A stretch of 64,000 nucleotides of DNA from Brachypodium distachyon. Taxonomy: Eukaryota; Streptophyta; Magnoliopsida; Poales; Poaceae. A program made the translations under genes and the position numbers. The notes under the pieces were generated by a model. It ran no database searches. It was given only the letters and a program-made list of their open reading frames with translations, and was not told the DNA's origin. Shown one piece after another: positions 1 to 14,790 of this stretch. Each line of letters starts with the position of its first letter. The first letter of the stretch is position 1. The DNA lies in contig NC_016131.3 of the NCBI RefSeq assembly GCF_000005505.3, positions 64,403,355 to 64,467,354 of the forward strand, written 5' to 3'.

Positions 1-1037
1 GGTCCGGGTCTGGCCGAGATAGTCGAATCTCCCTGTCCCACAGCTGTCTTGCTGAGTGCCATTCAAGCTGATTCATTGAATAACGTGTACCGCCTGGATT
101 GTACTAAGAAACATAGCATAGTACATACGTAATTTGGATGGATATCTCCAAATGGTTTTCAAGCTAATTGTCCATACAGTTTATTTACAAACATGAAAGC
201 TTGATTCATTTTTTTTCTTTGCGAGACCGTAAAACTTCAATAACGTGTATCTTTTTACATACCCAACCAAGTACACAAAAATATAGTACTCTGCATGTGC
301 AAGTATGGATGAATTGTGAGGAAGTGATGCTACAAGTAGGTCTCTGTAGCCTTCCGTTTAATATATTTTCAACCATATGACTTCCAGTTAATTTCAAAAA
401 AAGGATTTAATTGTTCAATCCACAGCAAGCTTAGAAGATGTCGAGTTTAAATCCTTTGATCTCAGAAGATTGATATTGCCCGTAACTGTTGAGGGTGTCG
501 AGTCGATGGCACAAATTGGCCTCAGAAGACCGATATCAGATTTATTGCTCAAGCACTTCGTTCATGTCTGGTCCTAAACCTCACGTAGGTGTGTATTCAT
601 TGATATTTACACCACTTAGAAGCACAATTGTGATCTGAAATGACTTACACTGGCGCTCCAGACCGTCGGCAATGCACGGCGGGCAAGCTGCAGCACGACG
701 ACCAGTTCCTCTGTATTTTGGCTTTGCGCAAAAGTTCCTCTGTATTTTGGCGCGACAGTTCCACAATTACAACGCCCATCATCTAGTTATTTGCTTTATC
801 ACTTCTATAAAGCAGAATTGAACTACGGAGGAGTACCAGTAGTAAATTCGGTCGCTGTGAAAGAACGAAAGTAAAATTCGGTATGCTTGCCTCTCTACTG
901 ACGCCCACTCCAGGATTTTGGTCGTTCAAGGATTTGACAATTCCAGGGCAATTTCACGTTGCTCTGCCTGCTAAAAATTCATTCCGAGTAGGAATACTAG
1001 ATGATTTACAAACTAGAACGTTCGATCTGGACAAAAA
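1..1037. other. Intergenic, no gene recognised
   Basis: AT-rich sequence with no coding region I can support. The only structure seen is a 19-bp exact direct repeat (704-722 and 733-751, starting AGTTCCTCTG). It lies upstream of the tRNA-Leu gene. Confidence 0.5.
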
Positions 1038-1073
1038 GTTGAGATGGCCGAGTTGGTCTAAGGCGCCAGATTA

Positions 1074-1110
<37 letters not shown>

Positions 1111-1118
1111 TCTCAACA
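1038..1118 (+). tRNA. tRNA-Leu (anticodon AAG)
   Basis: An 81-nt class II tRNA without an intron. The acceptor stem pairs GTTGAGA with TCTCAAC and is followed by discriminator A. The D-arm/A-box region reads TGGCCGAGTTGGTCTAAGG. The anticodon stem CCAGA/TCTGG encloses loop TTAAGGC, giving anticodon AAG, which after A34-to-inosine editing reads CUU/CUC codons. The long variable arm typical of leucine tRNAs is present, and the T-arm holds the B-box GGTTCAAATCC. A T-rich stretch just after the gene (about 1123-1134) is a suitable Pol III terminator. The gene looks intact and functional. Confidence 0.95.
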
Positions 1119-1284
1119 ATTAGTTTTCTTTTTCGAGGAGTAAAATAACTGCAGTTTTTGCAGTATGGTTTCTTTCTTAACCCCCTAGGTTTACACACGT
1201 ACTCCCTTCCTAGTTCATGAACTAAAACAAACAACAATAATTTAGGATGGGGGGAAGTATAATTTTCATGTATCAATCACACAA

Positions 1285-1354
1285 GGGTTCAAATCACACT
1301 ACCAACTTATAGGTTTCAATTTTGCCGTGTACGATAACAGTGCACTTCTTGCAG
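1285..1354 (+). pseudogene. Decayed partial copy of the tRNA-Leu 3' half and its flank
   Basis: The stretch starts with GGGTTCAAATCACACT, matching the T-arm and acceptor of the upstream tRNA-Leu (GGGTTCAAATCCCACT). It goes on with a diverged version of the downstream flank, ending in a shared TTGCAGTAT. No D-arm or anticodon arm precedes it, so it cannot be a functional tRNA. It looks like an old local duplication about 190 bp away. The match is imperfect and was judged by eye. Confidence 0.5.
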
Positions 1355-2107
1355 TATTTTTTTTTTACTCCCTCAGTTCCTGAAATATGATTTATATATA
1401 TGATATCATAATTATCATTAAGTATTTTCGAAAAATATTCTAGTGATAATGATTTCATGTCATAAACCAGACATCTACAAACTAATTATTGGCCAAAGAC
1501 TTGTCTTGACAATACTAATGTCTTATATTATGAAACTAGCGTTATTTGCATGAAATTGTGAGTTTAGACTAACTGATAATCAAAGTATGATATAAAAGTT
1601 CTATGCGCCCCCCAACGATTCAGGAAAGTGTACATGCAAACAACACGATATGTTAAAGATATCTGTGGGCTGTGGCTAATGCTGCCTTATTTTGGTCCTC
1701 CCATTACGCTGGCCTTCTCTTTTCCTGTGTGCTGTGTAGTCCTGTTGTAACTTGAGTGATGTTCAAGCACGACCAATTCCCGTAGCTGAACCATTAATTT
1801 TCTACACAGTCGAGCTCACTCATGCAATTTGACGACACTTATCTTAGTTCAATGATAAGCATCAGAATCATCATTTCTACCAATCATAAAAGGATGCAAC
1901 TTCCAATCAAAACTCGGAGCAACCAGCATTTAACCACTAATCCTGATACAGTAGATTGTAAACGGAGTGGTGTCAAGTCTGGGGTAGCTGAATAAAAACG
2001 TATGTAAGTAATCAAACTCCGATGATTTAACCAAACACAAACACCGGTCTTCCCCATTTCGCTAAACTGCGACAGAGGTAATTCATGTGCTGATGGGGTA
2101 AACAGTT
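1355..2107. other. Intergenic, 3' flank of RPT2
   Basis: AT-rich. It includes one 'CTCCCTCAGTTCC' motif at about 1371 that resembles one end of a Stowaway MITE, but no matching opposite end is evident. The part next to 2108 is probably the RPT2 3' untranslated region. Confidence 0.4.
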
Positions 2108-5155
<3,048 letters not shown>

Positions 5156-5182
5156 CGCCGCCGGCCGGTTGCTTCGATTCAA

Positions 5183-5217
5183 GGGTTAGGGTTTGGGTCT
5201 GGGTCTGGGTCTGGGAG
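5183..5217 (-). promoter_or_regulatory. Telo-box and (CCCAGA)n tract in the RPT2 leader
   Basis: Read on the minus strand, the leader just before the RPT2 ATG has several CCCAGA repeats followed by AAACCCTAACCC, a telo-box. Telo-boxes occur in promoters and leaders of plant housekeeping genes, especially translation-related ones. The sequence is clear; its regulatory role here is inferred. Confidence 0.5.
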
Positions 5218-5299
5218 AAGGTGGAGTTGCGGAGAGGGAGATCGAGTCGAAATAAAGAGGGCACTTTCTTTTTCTCTGGAGGTTAGATTTCCTTCTTTT

Positions 5300-7035
5300 C
5301 TCTAGAGATAAATAAACACTGTTATGTTAGTACGTGGTCAAAACAAAACAAAATGACTGTTATGCTGTGTATATTTATGTCTCTTTCTCAAGTCTCACAT
5401 TCTTATTTTCTCGCTCGATAACACCCGGGTCCCTTTTCCACTCAACCTCTTAATTCTGAAACAGTAAAATAGTGTTTGGCTAAAATAAAATTGTTACGAA
5501 AATACAGATAACCATTAGACGTTGCTTTTTCGTCTAGATACGTCGCACGACTAATTATCATTATAAGCAGTTCAGAAACATCCAACATATTTTTAAGGTT
5601 TATGCTTATGTACATTTAAAAAAGACTCAAAAATACGGATTGTTCGGATCGCTAAGAAGGGCATGATGATTGATTTAAAATTTATAAGCCTCTCTTTCTT
5701 CCTCCTGACTTTTTGTTTCTCTTTGTACAGTGCTCTTTCTTTAATGATGGGGATCAACCTTTTTTCCAAAAAAAAATGTTTCTTCCTCTCCAACGCCTGC
5801 TCTTTCCCTCCCTCTCTCTTCCGCGTCTATTCTCAGCGGCCATGGCGCCCCTTCTCACAGACAACGAATGGATTTTTCCAAACCCTTCGATGGCCAGGAG
5901 CGAGCTGAGCGATCGCTCGGGCCCTAAATCGCTATTAGGAAGTTAGGATTAGCACCAAAAAAATCCAACAATCGCAACAGGGCACTCACGGACACACCAC
6001 ACATGGAGTAAAAAAGAATCAAATCCGTATGTTCAACTTTGATCGAGGCGACTGCTTGGCTCCTACATCTCTCCAACTTGCACAGGCGGTGACTTGACAA
6101 CTTCGTCACTTCGACTATTCAACTGTTGATGAAGTGTCGATCTTCATTTAGTCTTGTGCGGAGTTGCGCCGTCGAGCCGATCAAATTAATTGATTCCAAT
6201 TTCTGATCTAGATCAAGTTCATAGTATGTCTCCAATTTTTGAATTTTGCTCCGGGCCCCCAATTTCTGCAGACGGCCTAGATCCTCCAAGAGGACGGAAA
6301 CCATGGCAGGGCATGACTTGAGCATGAAGAGCAGGAGATGCGGGTCTGGAGAAAGTTAACGTGCGGACTAAGTGGAGAAAGCTGTTGACTGAACCAAAAA
6401 GACATTAGCTTTTGAGTTTGAAGGGAGGGGTGTACCGAAGCAAGCATCTATTTTCAATGCTCTCAATTTGGGGGCAAAAAAAAATCATAAACAGTTCTAA
6501 ATGGAATCAACTTACTTTGACACCATCACTTTTGTACTAACCTACTACCATCATATCACGAAGTCGCGTTGCCGTGCCCGTTGGTTTCAATAATACAATG
6601 ATAGAAAGAACAACAATATCTAAGTACATAAAAGATGAAAAAAATTGCGTGAACTTTTTGTTAGTGATGTAAGAAACAATAAATGCTTATGTTCTAATGG
6701 TTTTTGCAGGAGAAAACACATGGATGGTGGCTGCCACCGCAACATCCAATTTATTGTTTTCAAGGTGTAGGAAATGACCAATATCATTATTCACTTTGAC
6801 CCCCATGCTAATCCTTTGTACAAAACTCGCAATCCAATTTCGCCACAAGGACAAAAATCCTCTCATACACCGTTTTCTTAAAGAAAATGCCACTTAATGT
6901 TGTCGTATCGTATATCTTTTTGAAATTTACTTTGAAAATAAACACCATCCATCTCATTCGCAATCTCATGACGTACGGCCACACCCTCCAAAATGTGTCT
7001 TCCTAGCATGAAAGAGCTGGATAGATATGTGAATT
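5300..7035. other. Intergenic, no gene recognised
   Basis: This is the upstream region of RPT2 followed by AT-rich spacer. A short open frame near 5842 starting MAPLLTDN and a minus-strand frame at 6119-6325 match no family I know and have no splice or codon support. I call no gene. Confidence 0.4.
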
Positions 7036-7243
7036 GAGCCTGGCTCAGGTGGTGTGGTTTTTTGTGGTGGAACCAACCCACCCAGGTTCAAGTCCTAAAC
7101 TTGGCATGGATGCTCACATTTCTTGGATTTAACCGGCGCTTTGCTTTTATTGGTAAGTGACGTACCCGTCAACAGCTGTGCGTGTGTGCGTTCATAGGGT
7201 GAGTGTTCACGTTCACGTGTGTTTATGAGTTACTGTGTTTTTC
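7036..7243 (+). mobile_element. tRNA-derived SINE (Au-like)
   Basis: A Pol III A-box (TGGCTCAGGTGG, 7041-7052) and B-box (GGTTCAAGTCC, 7085-7095) lie about 32 bp apart, as in a tRNA-derived head. The body then carries GTGCGTTCATAGGGTGAGTG and ends TACTGTGTTTTTC followed by an A-rich stretch, resembling the 3' half of grass Au-type SINEs as I remember them. No clear target-site duplication was found. The family name is from memory; the SINE class rests on the two boxes and the length. Confidence 0.65.
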
Positions 7244-7930
7244 AATAAAAATAAAAACCTCGATAAATCATCTTGTGGGCCATGGCCGTGATCCGATTGG
7301 TGCAGACCTTGGTAAATATATCTTAAAACCATCAGATTTTTGTTTTCGAGAAAGAGGGAAAAAAAACTCGGCATCAGCATCGATCGATGCACACAACCAT
7401 AGACAAGACCATCAAATGGACCAATCTTTTGAAAGAAAATAAAAGGAAAATACTAGGTTGCTTTGCTCATTATATCACCGAATCAGACAGAGGTTCAAAC
7501 TATCACCAAATAGAAATAAGGAAGGTAGACAGAACGACAAACTTGCCCCCATAAAATTAGACCACCAAAAAAACTTTGTACTACAGAGTTTCAGATACAC
7601 GCTACAATAAAATGAAAGAACATGCATTCTTTTCTCCACCTTGAACAACAAACACACGGTTCTACATCTAGATATCTTGAGAACAAGGAGTTCTCAATCA
7701 TGAGATAGCAGCGATATGTTCTTGGAGTCTTGAATATAGCACAGAACATGAAGAATAAGCATGTATCAAGGTATGCTCCATGTATGTACAAATGTGCTAG
7801 CTACTAACAATCGACAGCAATCACATAAGGCATAGCATCTTCGCGTGCAAGAGGGACATCTCACGCTTTGCTTCTCCAGAATGAATGATTCATGTAACAG
7901 CTTTACTCTTCTGCATGACGATTCACATCA
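7244..7930. other. Intergenic, 3' flank of the CASP-like gene
   Basis: No coding region supported. The part nearest 7931 is probably the 3' untranslated region of the minus-strand CASP-like gene. Confidence 0.4.
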
Positions 7931-10005
7931 TCACATGTACGTTTGTTTGGAGAGCTTGTAACCGGAAACTATAGCTGACAGTGCGAGGGAAACAAATGCA
8001 AGGAAGGCCATGCTGATCGCGGCAGCGGTAGCATCGGTGAAGTTATTGATCACTGCTGTTCTCATGCGGTTCGTGATGGGGATAGCGGCAGAAAGAGCAG
8101 ACATCAGCAAGTATGCGACTACCTGCAGATATGATTACGAGTTTCTGTTAACTCCTATACATATGGTTATGAAATTTTGCACCTGACATATTCTCAGAAA
8201 GAATGCAAGTGACAGGCAAGTCAAGGAGTTCATATTTGGATGGTTATGAAACATGAAAGGTTCAAAACTTGCTAGTCTGCTTTAAGCAGGCACAAGTAAG
8301 AATTTTATGGGATGTAGAATTCCTGACTCGTTACTTTTTCTTTTTTGGAAGAACTGACTTTACATTGTCAGTCCTACTTTCATAATTAAGAAAATTTAGC
8401 AATGTGTACTAGGAAAGTAAATTTATCAAGGTTAAGTTCCAGAAAAACTACTTTTGAGTACAGTTAGCATACAAATTCCATAGTTTGTTTCCATGAGATC
8501 CAAAGCCATGAAAAACAAAACAGAAGCGTGATTGTAGCAAGCTGGTAAACAGCAATTATTTGGAGGAGGCAGTAGCTAACCAAAAAAGCCAGCCCTCATG
8601 TAGAAGCAGCACGGGTCCAAAATATTCATGCCCTCCAGGGCATCCTAACTCCTAAGTAAATGCACACCACAAGCATTTGAGAGTCTTAAGCATCATTCAA
8701 TGGACAAAATGAACATCTTTTTAAGATGCAGTACTATACTGCTCCAAGGCTCCAAGGAAACCAATCATTTGGAACGTACATGGAATGGAACATGTATCAA
8801 CTTCTAATGGCTTCTCGCTGGTCCCAACCACTCAAATCTACCCATTCCAATACTACTACACTACACTACACATGCAGCATGGTGGGTTGGCTCACAGATT
8901 TACCAAATTATTGGAGCATTATTGAGAGCTACTAGCCTCTTGTCATTTTCTTAGTCTCTTCCAGAAACAAAAGAAACGAGAAGAGGTAATGGGTTGTCTA
9001 GTTTGTAAAGCTATGTCTGGGAGAACATCTGAGCGTGACACTTCTTAGACCAATCTAGCAACTCCAACAGTCAAAGACGCCTCCACTCGGATACAAGAAC
9101 AATACTTATCAGGATATCAGCGTATTGCACGCTAGTATGGATTGCACGTTACATGGATGGTGGGAAAAGAAAAGAAAAAAAAACTTGTAGTGGGTTGATG
9201 CCTCTTTATCATGGATTTGGCATCTCTACTCGCCTGTCGCTACTCTTACTTTAACAGGTTAAATTTCTCCCACACTTTATTACGGAGTATTTCTTTATAC
9301 GGCCCCCTTTCCCTTCTCTGTCTGAGCAGCAATCCAGTCGTATGGGATCGAAATTTCATGAACTCCTACCGGATCGGGTGAAATAATTTCTTTAACTAAG
9401 TAGCAAACAATAGTATATCTGCAGACTAACAGCTCAGAGCAAGTGACCTGATCACCGACGAAATCGAAAAGCCTCCCCGACGCGGCCGAGACGGGATCGG
9501 CGCCGCCGCGCATCCGGTGAGCATGCCGCAGCGCCTGCGCCAGCGAGTAGAGTAAGGCCAGGGCCACGATAGCAAGCAGATACCTGGTCAGCAGAAACAA
9601 CAAGTAAACAACGCAGCACATGTGAAGCCGCTTGCAATAAGCCCGAATCGAAGAGCGGCCCAAGGCAAGCTAGACCTGAATCGCGCACCTGTACTCCTGG
9701 TAGCGGTCGAACTGCATCCAGTCGCCGTGCTGGTTGGACGCGACGAGCACGAGCGCGACGAAGGCGAAGGCCGCGGCGGCGGCGTGCAGCGCGAGCGGGC
9801 ACTTGTCGAGCATTTCTTCCCGCCGCCCCCGCGCCAACACCGAATCCACCACGCCTCCGCCGCCGCCACGGGCTCGGGACCGTCCCGCTCCCGCGCCCGC
9901 GGTGGAGGCGCCGTTGTAGGAGCTGTAGTTATTTTCAGCCTCCGGGGGCTTCGTGGAGGCCTCGATGGCCGGGGGCGGGGAGGCGTCGGCCGTGACCATC
10001 GCCAT
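7931..10005 (-). CDS. CASP-like protein, CASPL4 type (MARVEL-like four-helix membrane protein)
   Basis: CASPs form membrane scaffolds that guide local wall modification at the Casparian strip; the roles of most CASP-like members are unknown. Three exons on the minus strand (10005-9689, 9583-9448, 8122-7931) join in frame to 214 aa. The N-terminal 75 or so residues are Pro, Ala and Gly-rich and likely cytosolic. Four hydrophobic helices follow: around AFAFVALVLVAS, LLAIVALALLYSL, VVAYLLMSALSAA and AISMAFLAFVSLAL. The FVGDQVVAYLLMSA segment, with its Asp at the start of helix 3, is the family signature. The protein ends SKQTYM. Intron 2 is 1,325 bp and shows nothing coding. The subgroup rests on remembered family sequence; the CASP-like family call is firm. 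Confidence 0.88.
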
Positions 10006-13000
10006 CGCTCACCAGTGGCACAGCAGTCCCTCGATGCTGAATGGGGGAAGCCTGTAAAACTGAAGTGCTCTGCTTTGTGTGGGAAGCCGGAAAATGCACT
10101 TGAGGCGAAAGCAAACCTCCTCTCATTTTCTCAAGAATCTTCACGGGTCACGGCTCGGTAGCTCTCGGGCCCATTTGTCAGTGAGCTTCTGATGCGTGCG
10201 TTCTTTCCGGTACCTAGATAATGAGGTCATACTTCGTTGACAAGTGGGGACCGTTGATTGGTCTCGTTAACTTTTGTGTGACGAATTGTGGGCCTCCATC
10301 TTGACCACCAGGTGTTTATCTTTTCCGAGCGACTGCCAGGCTGCCAGCCAGATGGTCCAATAGAGGCTGCCGCGTCGTTTTCTTCTTTTTTTTTTTGCGC
10401 AAAGTATCTCGTCTGAAGTTCACGAGAAACTTGATCATTTTTGTTTTTGCACAAAGCAGGAAGGAACCTGATCAAGGCAGGAAGGAAGACAAAGAAGACA
10501 AACCTGAAAAAGAGGGTCATAAAACTGTAGGGCGATGTCTCAGGAAATATCACGTGCTCACTGTATAACCTGAAGCCTGATATCCTCTTTATTCACTCTT
10601 ATGCTCCATACCTGCAGCGGATCAGCAATATGCGCTTTAATCGCTAAAATGGCTAGGTTGACATTGTCAAATATTCTGTAGAATGATTTAACGGCGCAGA
10701 ATAGATTGTTCAGGTCTGAAATGTTTGGGTTCATATATTTCTCGTTGAAAAGGGGTATCGAGCATTCGAGCAGCGCGGACTCAGAGACAAGTCTACGAAT
10801 AGATGGGCCTTTTGATATGGGTTTTTTTTCTATCCTTGTAATTTTGCACAAATTTGAGACTATTGACTAAACAAAATAAACTTGAACTTTATCATATTGA
10901 AAACAAAGCGATGCGTCAAGAGTGACATATGGCGTAGCTCTTTGATACTGTGTTCGCTGAGTTACAATGCCTTGGGTAAAGGATGTACACTACAAAAATT
11001 GCGTCAAATTGTTTTTTTTTTACTTCAGAAAAAAAACTCTAGCTCTAAAATCTGGCCATGTGAAGTAGAATGGTGAAACTGGTTGATAATTTCGATGCTC
11101 GGGTCAAAAGATAGTGCATTCTGTATTTCGTTCTAAAAGAAGAAAAGAAGATCACCAAACATCCTTTCGTGCGGAAAATCATGGCCACCTTATTGTCCCT
11201 GTATGGGCATCACGTGGCAAGGGAGGTGCATCCTTGAATAGAGATGGAAATAAAGGAGAGACTTTACGGGGGGGTTTTTAACAGAGGAGAAACTTTACGT
11301 TTGTTCTGCGGGAAAAATAAAAGGAGAAAAATATGGAAACGGAGCGGAATGTAACGGCATAAGGCCGAAGATCATGACTTGCTCAAGGCCGGAGTATTTA
11401 ACTGGGTGCATCATGGCTCCAAAATTCAGCCCAGGGTGGTCAAAATCGCAGTGCTATCGAGTTCACTCATAGAAAAAAGCCTGCTCCCTATTGAGAGATA
11501 ACGTGGTTGTGTTAAGGCCGCCACGGCCCACAGGCCACGCGGATTGGGCTGCTTCCATGGAGTCATGCCAACTCGGGTTGGGCGGTTATCCGTTCTTTCG
11601 TTTTTTTCTTTTGTTGAGAGAAAGTCCTTGTTGCAGGCGACTGCCAATAATTTGTTGCTGCGCAATCAAACATTTCACTAACTCTCAAAAAAAATATTCA
11701 AACATTTCACTGTTGAGCTGTTTACACTTTTGAATTCACCAGGAGTTGTAACTACTGATAACCCAATCATCCAGAAATAGGGTGGAGTACATGATCCACC
11801 CTATTTGTGAAGTAGTCCGAGGTAGTTATTTGTTTCGCAAAGTGAAAATTAAGAGCTAAAGACAATAGCCGCGAGCTGTGCTGGTAAAGGGTTTTGTTTG
11901 CTAATACTGTGCTTTGCTTGGTGCTGAAGGGTGTGCCTTCTCGTGCTCACTTGGGGCGAGAGCTGCTTCACCGTTGTTTAACCGACGCTACAACTCATAC
12001 TACCAGATGTGACGGAGAAAAAGTTTCCCTTGTTTCATGCATGCATCGGACAGAAAGGTTTCATCCCCTTCCATGCAAGAATGGAGTATCATATACAGTA
12101 GAATAATGCAATTTGCTACTTATTTGCTTTTGTACGGCGCAATTTATGACTTCTTTTTGTTCACGGTTTGGGGGATGCTAGCATCCTCAAAGACAAAAAT
12201 GTTGACCGGTAATTAGCGGCACCACTGGAAACTCTTGTCGGCGAATTCAACCTACTGGTCAGCTGACTAGTGACTGTATTAGGTAAATTTTCCTGTACCT
12301 AATACTCCACCACCCTCAATATGAAGTATGGGAAGGGCGTATCTGACTTTTCATTTTAGCGCTAGTGAAAAGTTAAAAAATAAAGTTGGGCTCCTCCCCC
12401 CCCCCCCAACTCCCCACCATATCCTTCCTAAACGCATAACAACGTCGCCGCCTCATCACAGAGCGCCGTCACCCTCCACCCTCTCTCTCCGTGCCGGCGC
12501 CCTCGACCTAGCCCGCGTCGCCGCCGCCTTCCTCTAGCGCGCCACCGCCGTACTCTCCCTCATCTAGCGTACCACCGCCTCCCTCCCCCCAGCCTGCGCC
12601 GCCGACTTCGACGCCCAGTGCGCCGACACATTCCTCCCTGCTAACAACACGCCATCGCCGTCGCCGTCCTCATCTTTCCAGGCCACCGCAATCCTCTCTC
12701 CAGGCATCCGCATCGACGGGGAACGAGGGAGAAGGTCCGGGATTTTATTTTTCTTCGACTGTAGTTGGATTACGATTTTGCCCCTGTTTCCGGATACTCC
12801 ATCCTGATACTCCACACATCTAAACTGGAGCATTAAGGAGTAGTATCATCTAATTTGAGCCGGTGGATCTAAAAAATAGACGGTTCAAATTAATTCTAGA
12901 GTATTTTAGAAGAGCTCCATTATTGTGAGTGAAATGTATGTACGGTTTGGTTATTGGCACCAGCAGCACTCCCTTTCACATAGGAATAGTCGGGCATCAT

Positions 13001-13533
13001 GAAAACGCATAACGTAATCACGAGAAGATGTGTCATGTGTGCACGGGACTTCAATAGTTTTTCTGGAAATTTTGTGATTTCAAATTACAAGCAAGCATGC
13101 ATAACCCATGCCATTACATACTCCATAAAACAAACTTCCGGGATCTCTTATATAAAAAACTTCCGGATCTTCTCATGTTCTCTCCTTGCCATGACAGGCA
13201 CCCAAACCCAACAACTCTCACTGCCTTCAATCTTGGCAGTGATGAGAGTGGAAAAACCACCGAGAGAGTGAGAAAAATTACAAGCGAGAGGCAACCAGCC
13301 GAAAGTGATCGCTGGCCGGCCCTCCTCACCTAAAAGCTAAAACTCAACGATCGAACGGCCATAAGCGCCCAGCACATGGCATACGGCCACGCGACGCCGT
13401 TCGATCATCCTTGCGTGCACACGGTACACCGTGCACAGTACCAGATCCTACTGCATCCCCCGTATATGTACAACTCGATCGGAAGCAAACTAGAAACGGT
13501 AGCAGATGCCGTTTCCCCTCTCCATGAATCGAG
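10006..13533. other. Long intergenic region, no gene recognised
   Basis: This 3.5-kb stretch has no frame with recognisable homology. It holds a short perfect inverted repeat at 11775-11806, a 14-bp palindrome GGATGCTAGCATCC at 12173-12186, and a C-rich, Pro/Ser-codon-like segment at 12390-12660 that looks like low-complexity DNA or part of an unclassified element. The first 150 bp or so act as the upstream region of the CASP-like gene. Confidence 0.4.
11775..11806. repeat. Perfect 12-bp inverted repeat (hairpin)
   Basis: AAATAGGGTGGA is followed by an 8-base loop and then its exact reverse complement TCCACCCTATTT. It is not next to any gene end, so it is not obviously a terminator. It could be a fragment of a transposable element or chance. 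Confidence 0.6.
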
Positions 13534-14055
13534 TCATGCTGAGTGAGCTAATTCTTCCGGGATGATCTGGAGATGCGGCCGCCACACCGTCGCGCGGACG
13601 CTCCGGCCGCGCTTGACGCACCGGGCCTTGCCTTCCGACAGCACCTCCGCGAGGTAGCTGTCTCCGGCGGCGCCGTCTTTCTGCGCCACCTTATTATTAG
13701 CGCTAGCGCTCGGCACGCTCGTCGGCTTCAACGACGACGGCCCCTTCTTGGACTGTGGCTGCTGCGACGGCTTCCTCTTCTTCTTCTTCTCCGGCACCGA
13801 CGACGCCGGCACGAGGAAATAGAAGCAGCCGCGCTCGAGCTCCGAGCCGGGGGCGACGACGACGAGGATCCGCCGCGCGCCGCCCTGGGGGCACGGCCGG
13901 CTGACGACGTGGCTGGGGTGCGCCGCCATCACGTCGCCGGCGGTGAGCGGGCGGGAGTACTCCTCGATGTGGCCGTTGAGGTGGACGATGCGGATCACGT
14001 CGAAGGAGCCGCAGGGGAGGACGCAGGCCAGGCAGCACCGCAGGCTGTTGCCCAT
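13534..14055 (-). CDS. PADRE (DUF4228) domain protein
   Basis: Single-exon gene of 173 aa. The N-terminus MGNSLRCC is a good N-myristoylation signal with neighbouring cysteines for palmitoylation, as in many DUF4228 proteins. The conserved block VIRIVHLNGHIEEY, then the SRPLTAGDVMAAHPSHVVS segment and a later CFYFLVP, match the PADRE domain (residues about 18-85). A lysine-rich low-complexity linker (EKKKKRKPSQQ) and a basic C-terminal block ending near WRPHLQIIPEE complete the domain layout. The family is plant-specific and linked to biotic and abiotic stress responses; the molecular function is unknown. A clear TATA box lies about 120 bp upstream. Confidence 0.88.
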   Translation of the reverse strand: MGNSLRCCLACVLPCGSFDVIRIVHLNGHIEEYSRPLTAGDVMAAHPSHVVSRPCPQGGARRILVVVAPGSELERGCFYFLVPASSVPEKKKKRKPSQQPQSKKGPSSLKPTSVPSASANNKVAQKDGAAGDSYLAEVLSEGKARCVKRGRSVRATVWRPHLQIIPEELAHSA

Positions 14056-14173
14056 GCTCTCCTACTAACCGTTGCTTAATTAGCAATGGAAAAACTCTCC
14101 CTGCTTTCTGGACGCCTGGAATTGTTGCTTGCCTCTTAGTTTGGCTCTTGGGGACGTTCTTGTAGCACTCGGC

Positions 14174-14181
14174 TTTATATA
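14174..14181 (-). promoter_or_regulatory. TATA box of the PADRE gene
   Basis: Read on the minus strand the sequence is TATATAAA within CTATATAAAGCC, 119 bp upstream of the ATG at 14055. This leaves a leader of roughly 85-90 nt, which is normal. Confidence 0.7.
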
Positions 14182-14349
14182 GGGGAGGGGACTTCCACTT
14201 GTTGGAGTACTGATTACTGAAACAAGTGGAATACTTGTAAAAAAACAAGTGAATAAATTAAAGCTAGTGCAAACGAAAAAAAAATTAAGTGGCAAAAGCT
14301 TTGCCGTTATAGTAATAAAGCAGGAATTATGTACATTGGTGGAGGGGAT

Positions 14350-14790
14350 GACATAGAGACTTTGCCCCAGTGCCGATCTAGGCAGTAATCTCATCTTTGA
14401 TGTGGGAAATGACCACGTTCCGGGGTGACGAGACATTTCGAAAAAGACAGGAGTTGCGCTCCTTCCAGATCCCCTAGGCAACAAAAATGGCGAGAGAACG
14501 GGCACCTTTAGAAGTCCTACCCGAAGACTACGTACAACATGGAGTCTCAAAGGACAAATAACGAGCAATTGCCTGAAGAGGAGGCAGCCGGGGGGGCATC
14601 TAGCATCATTCCAGAACGCGCCTACAGAAGCGGCACTAAAAATGTAGGTGGGCCACTGGCTCGGGGTTGCGAACTGACTGCACATCTTGCAAAACCGGAC
14701 CATGGGGCTACCCCCTAGCCTCCCACCTGTCAGCGGTCCAAAGCCGGTTTTGCAAAGCCAACCAGGGGAGGAGCTTAGTTTTGTAGAACA
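14350..14790 (-). mobile_element. LINE (non-LTR retrotransposon) 3' remnant
   Basis: Minus-strand translation across frames shows the RT-associated zinc-finger region and C-terminal tail of L1-type plant LINE ORF2: WLALQNRLWTADRWEARG near 14710-14785 and GIWKERNSCLFRN near 14420-14480, then a VVISHIKDEITA segment. At least two tryptophan codons have become TAG and there are frameshifts, so it is dead. The 5' part of the element is absent. Boundaries are approximate. Confidence 0.75.

Noticed and set aside
1371..1600. Possible Stowaway MITE starting CTCCCTCAG
   Set aside because: No matching inverted end or TA duplication found on the right.
5842..5946. Short frame starting MAPLLTDN with a good initiation context
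   Set aside because: Only about 34 codons, no splice continuation found and no family match.
9622..10161. Long plus-strand frame opposite CASP-like exon 1
   Set aside because: Antisense shadow of a GC-rich exon; the minus strand has recognisable protein and correct splice sites.
12173..12186. 14-bp palindrome GGATGCTAGCATCC
   Set aside because: Such a length is expected by chance a few times in this much sequence and nothing supports a function.
12390..12840. C-rich open stretch resembling Pro/Ser-rich coding sequence
   Set aside because: Low-complexity with no conserved block in any frame; looks like repeat-derived or simple sequence.
13573..14248. Frames of 168-181 codons overlapping the PADRE gene
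   Set aside because: Arg, Ala and His-rich shadow translations of the GC-rich PADRE exon in other frames; no family resemblance.
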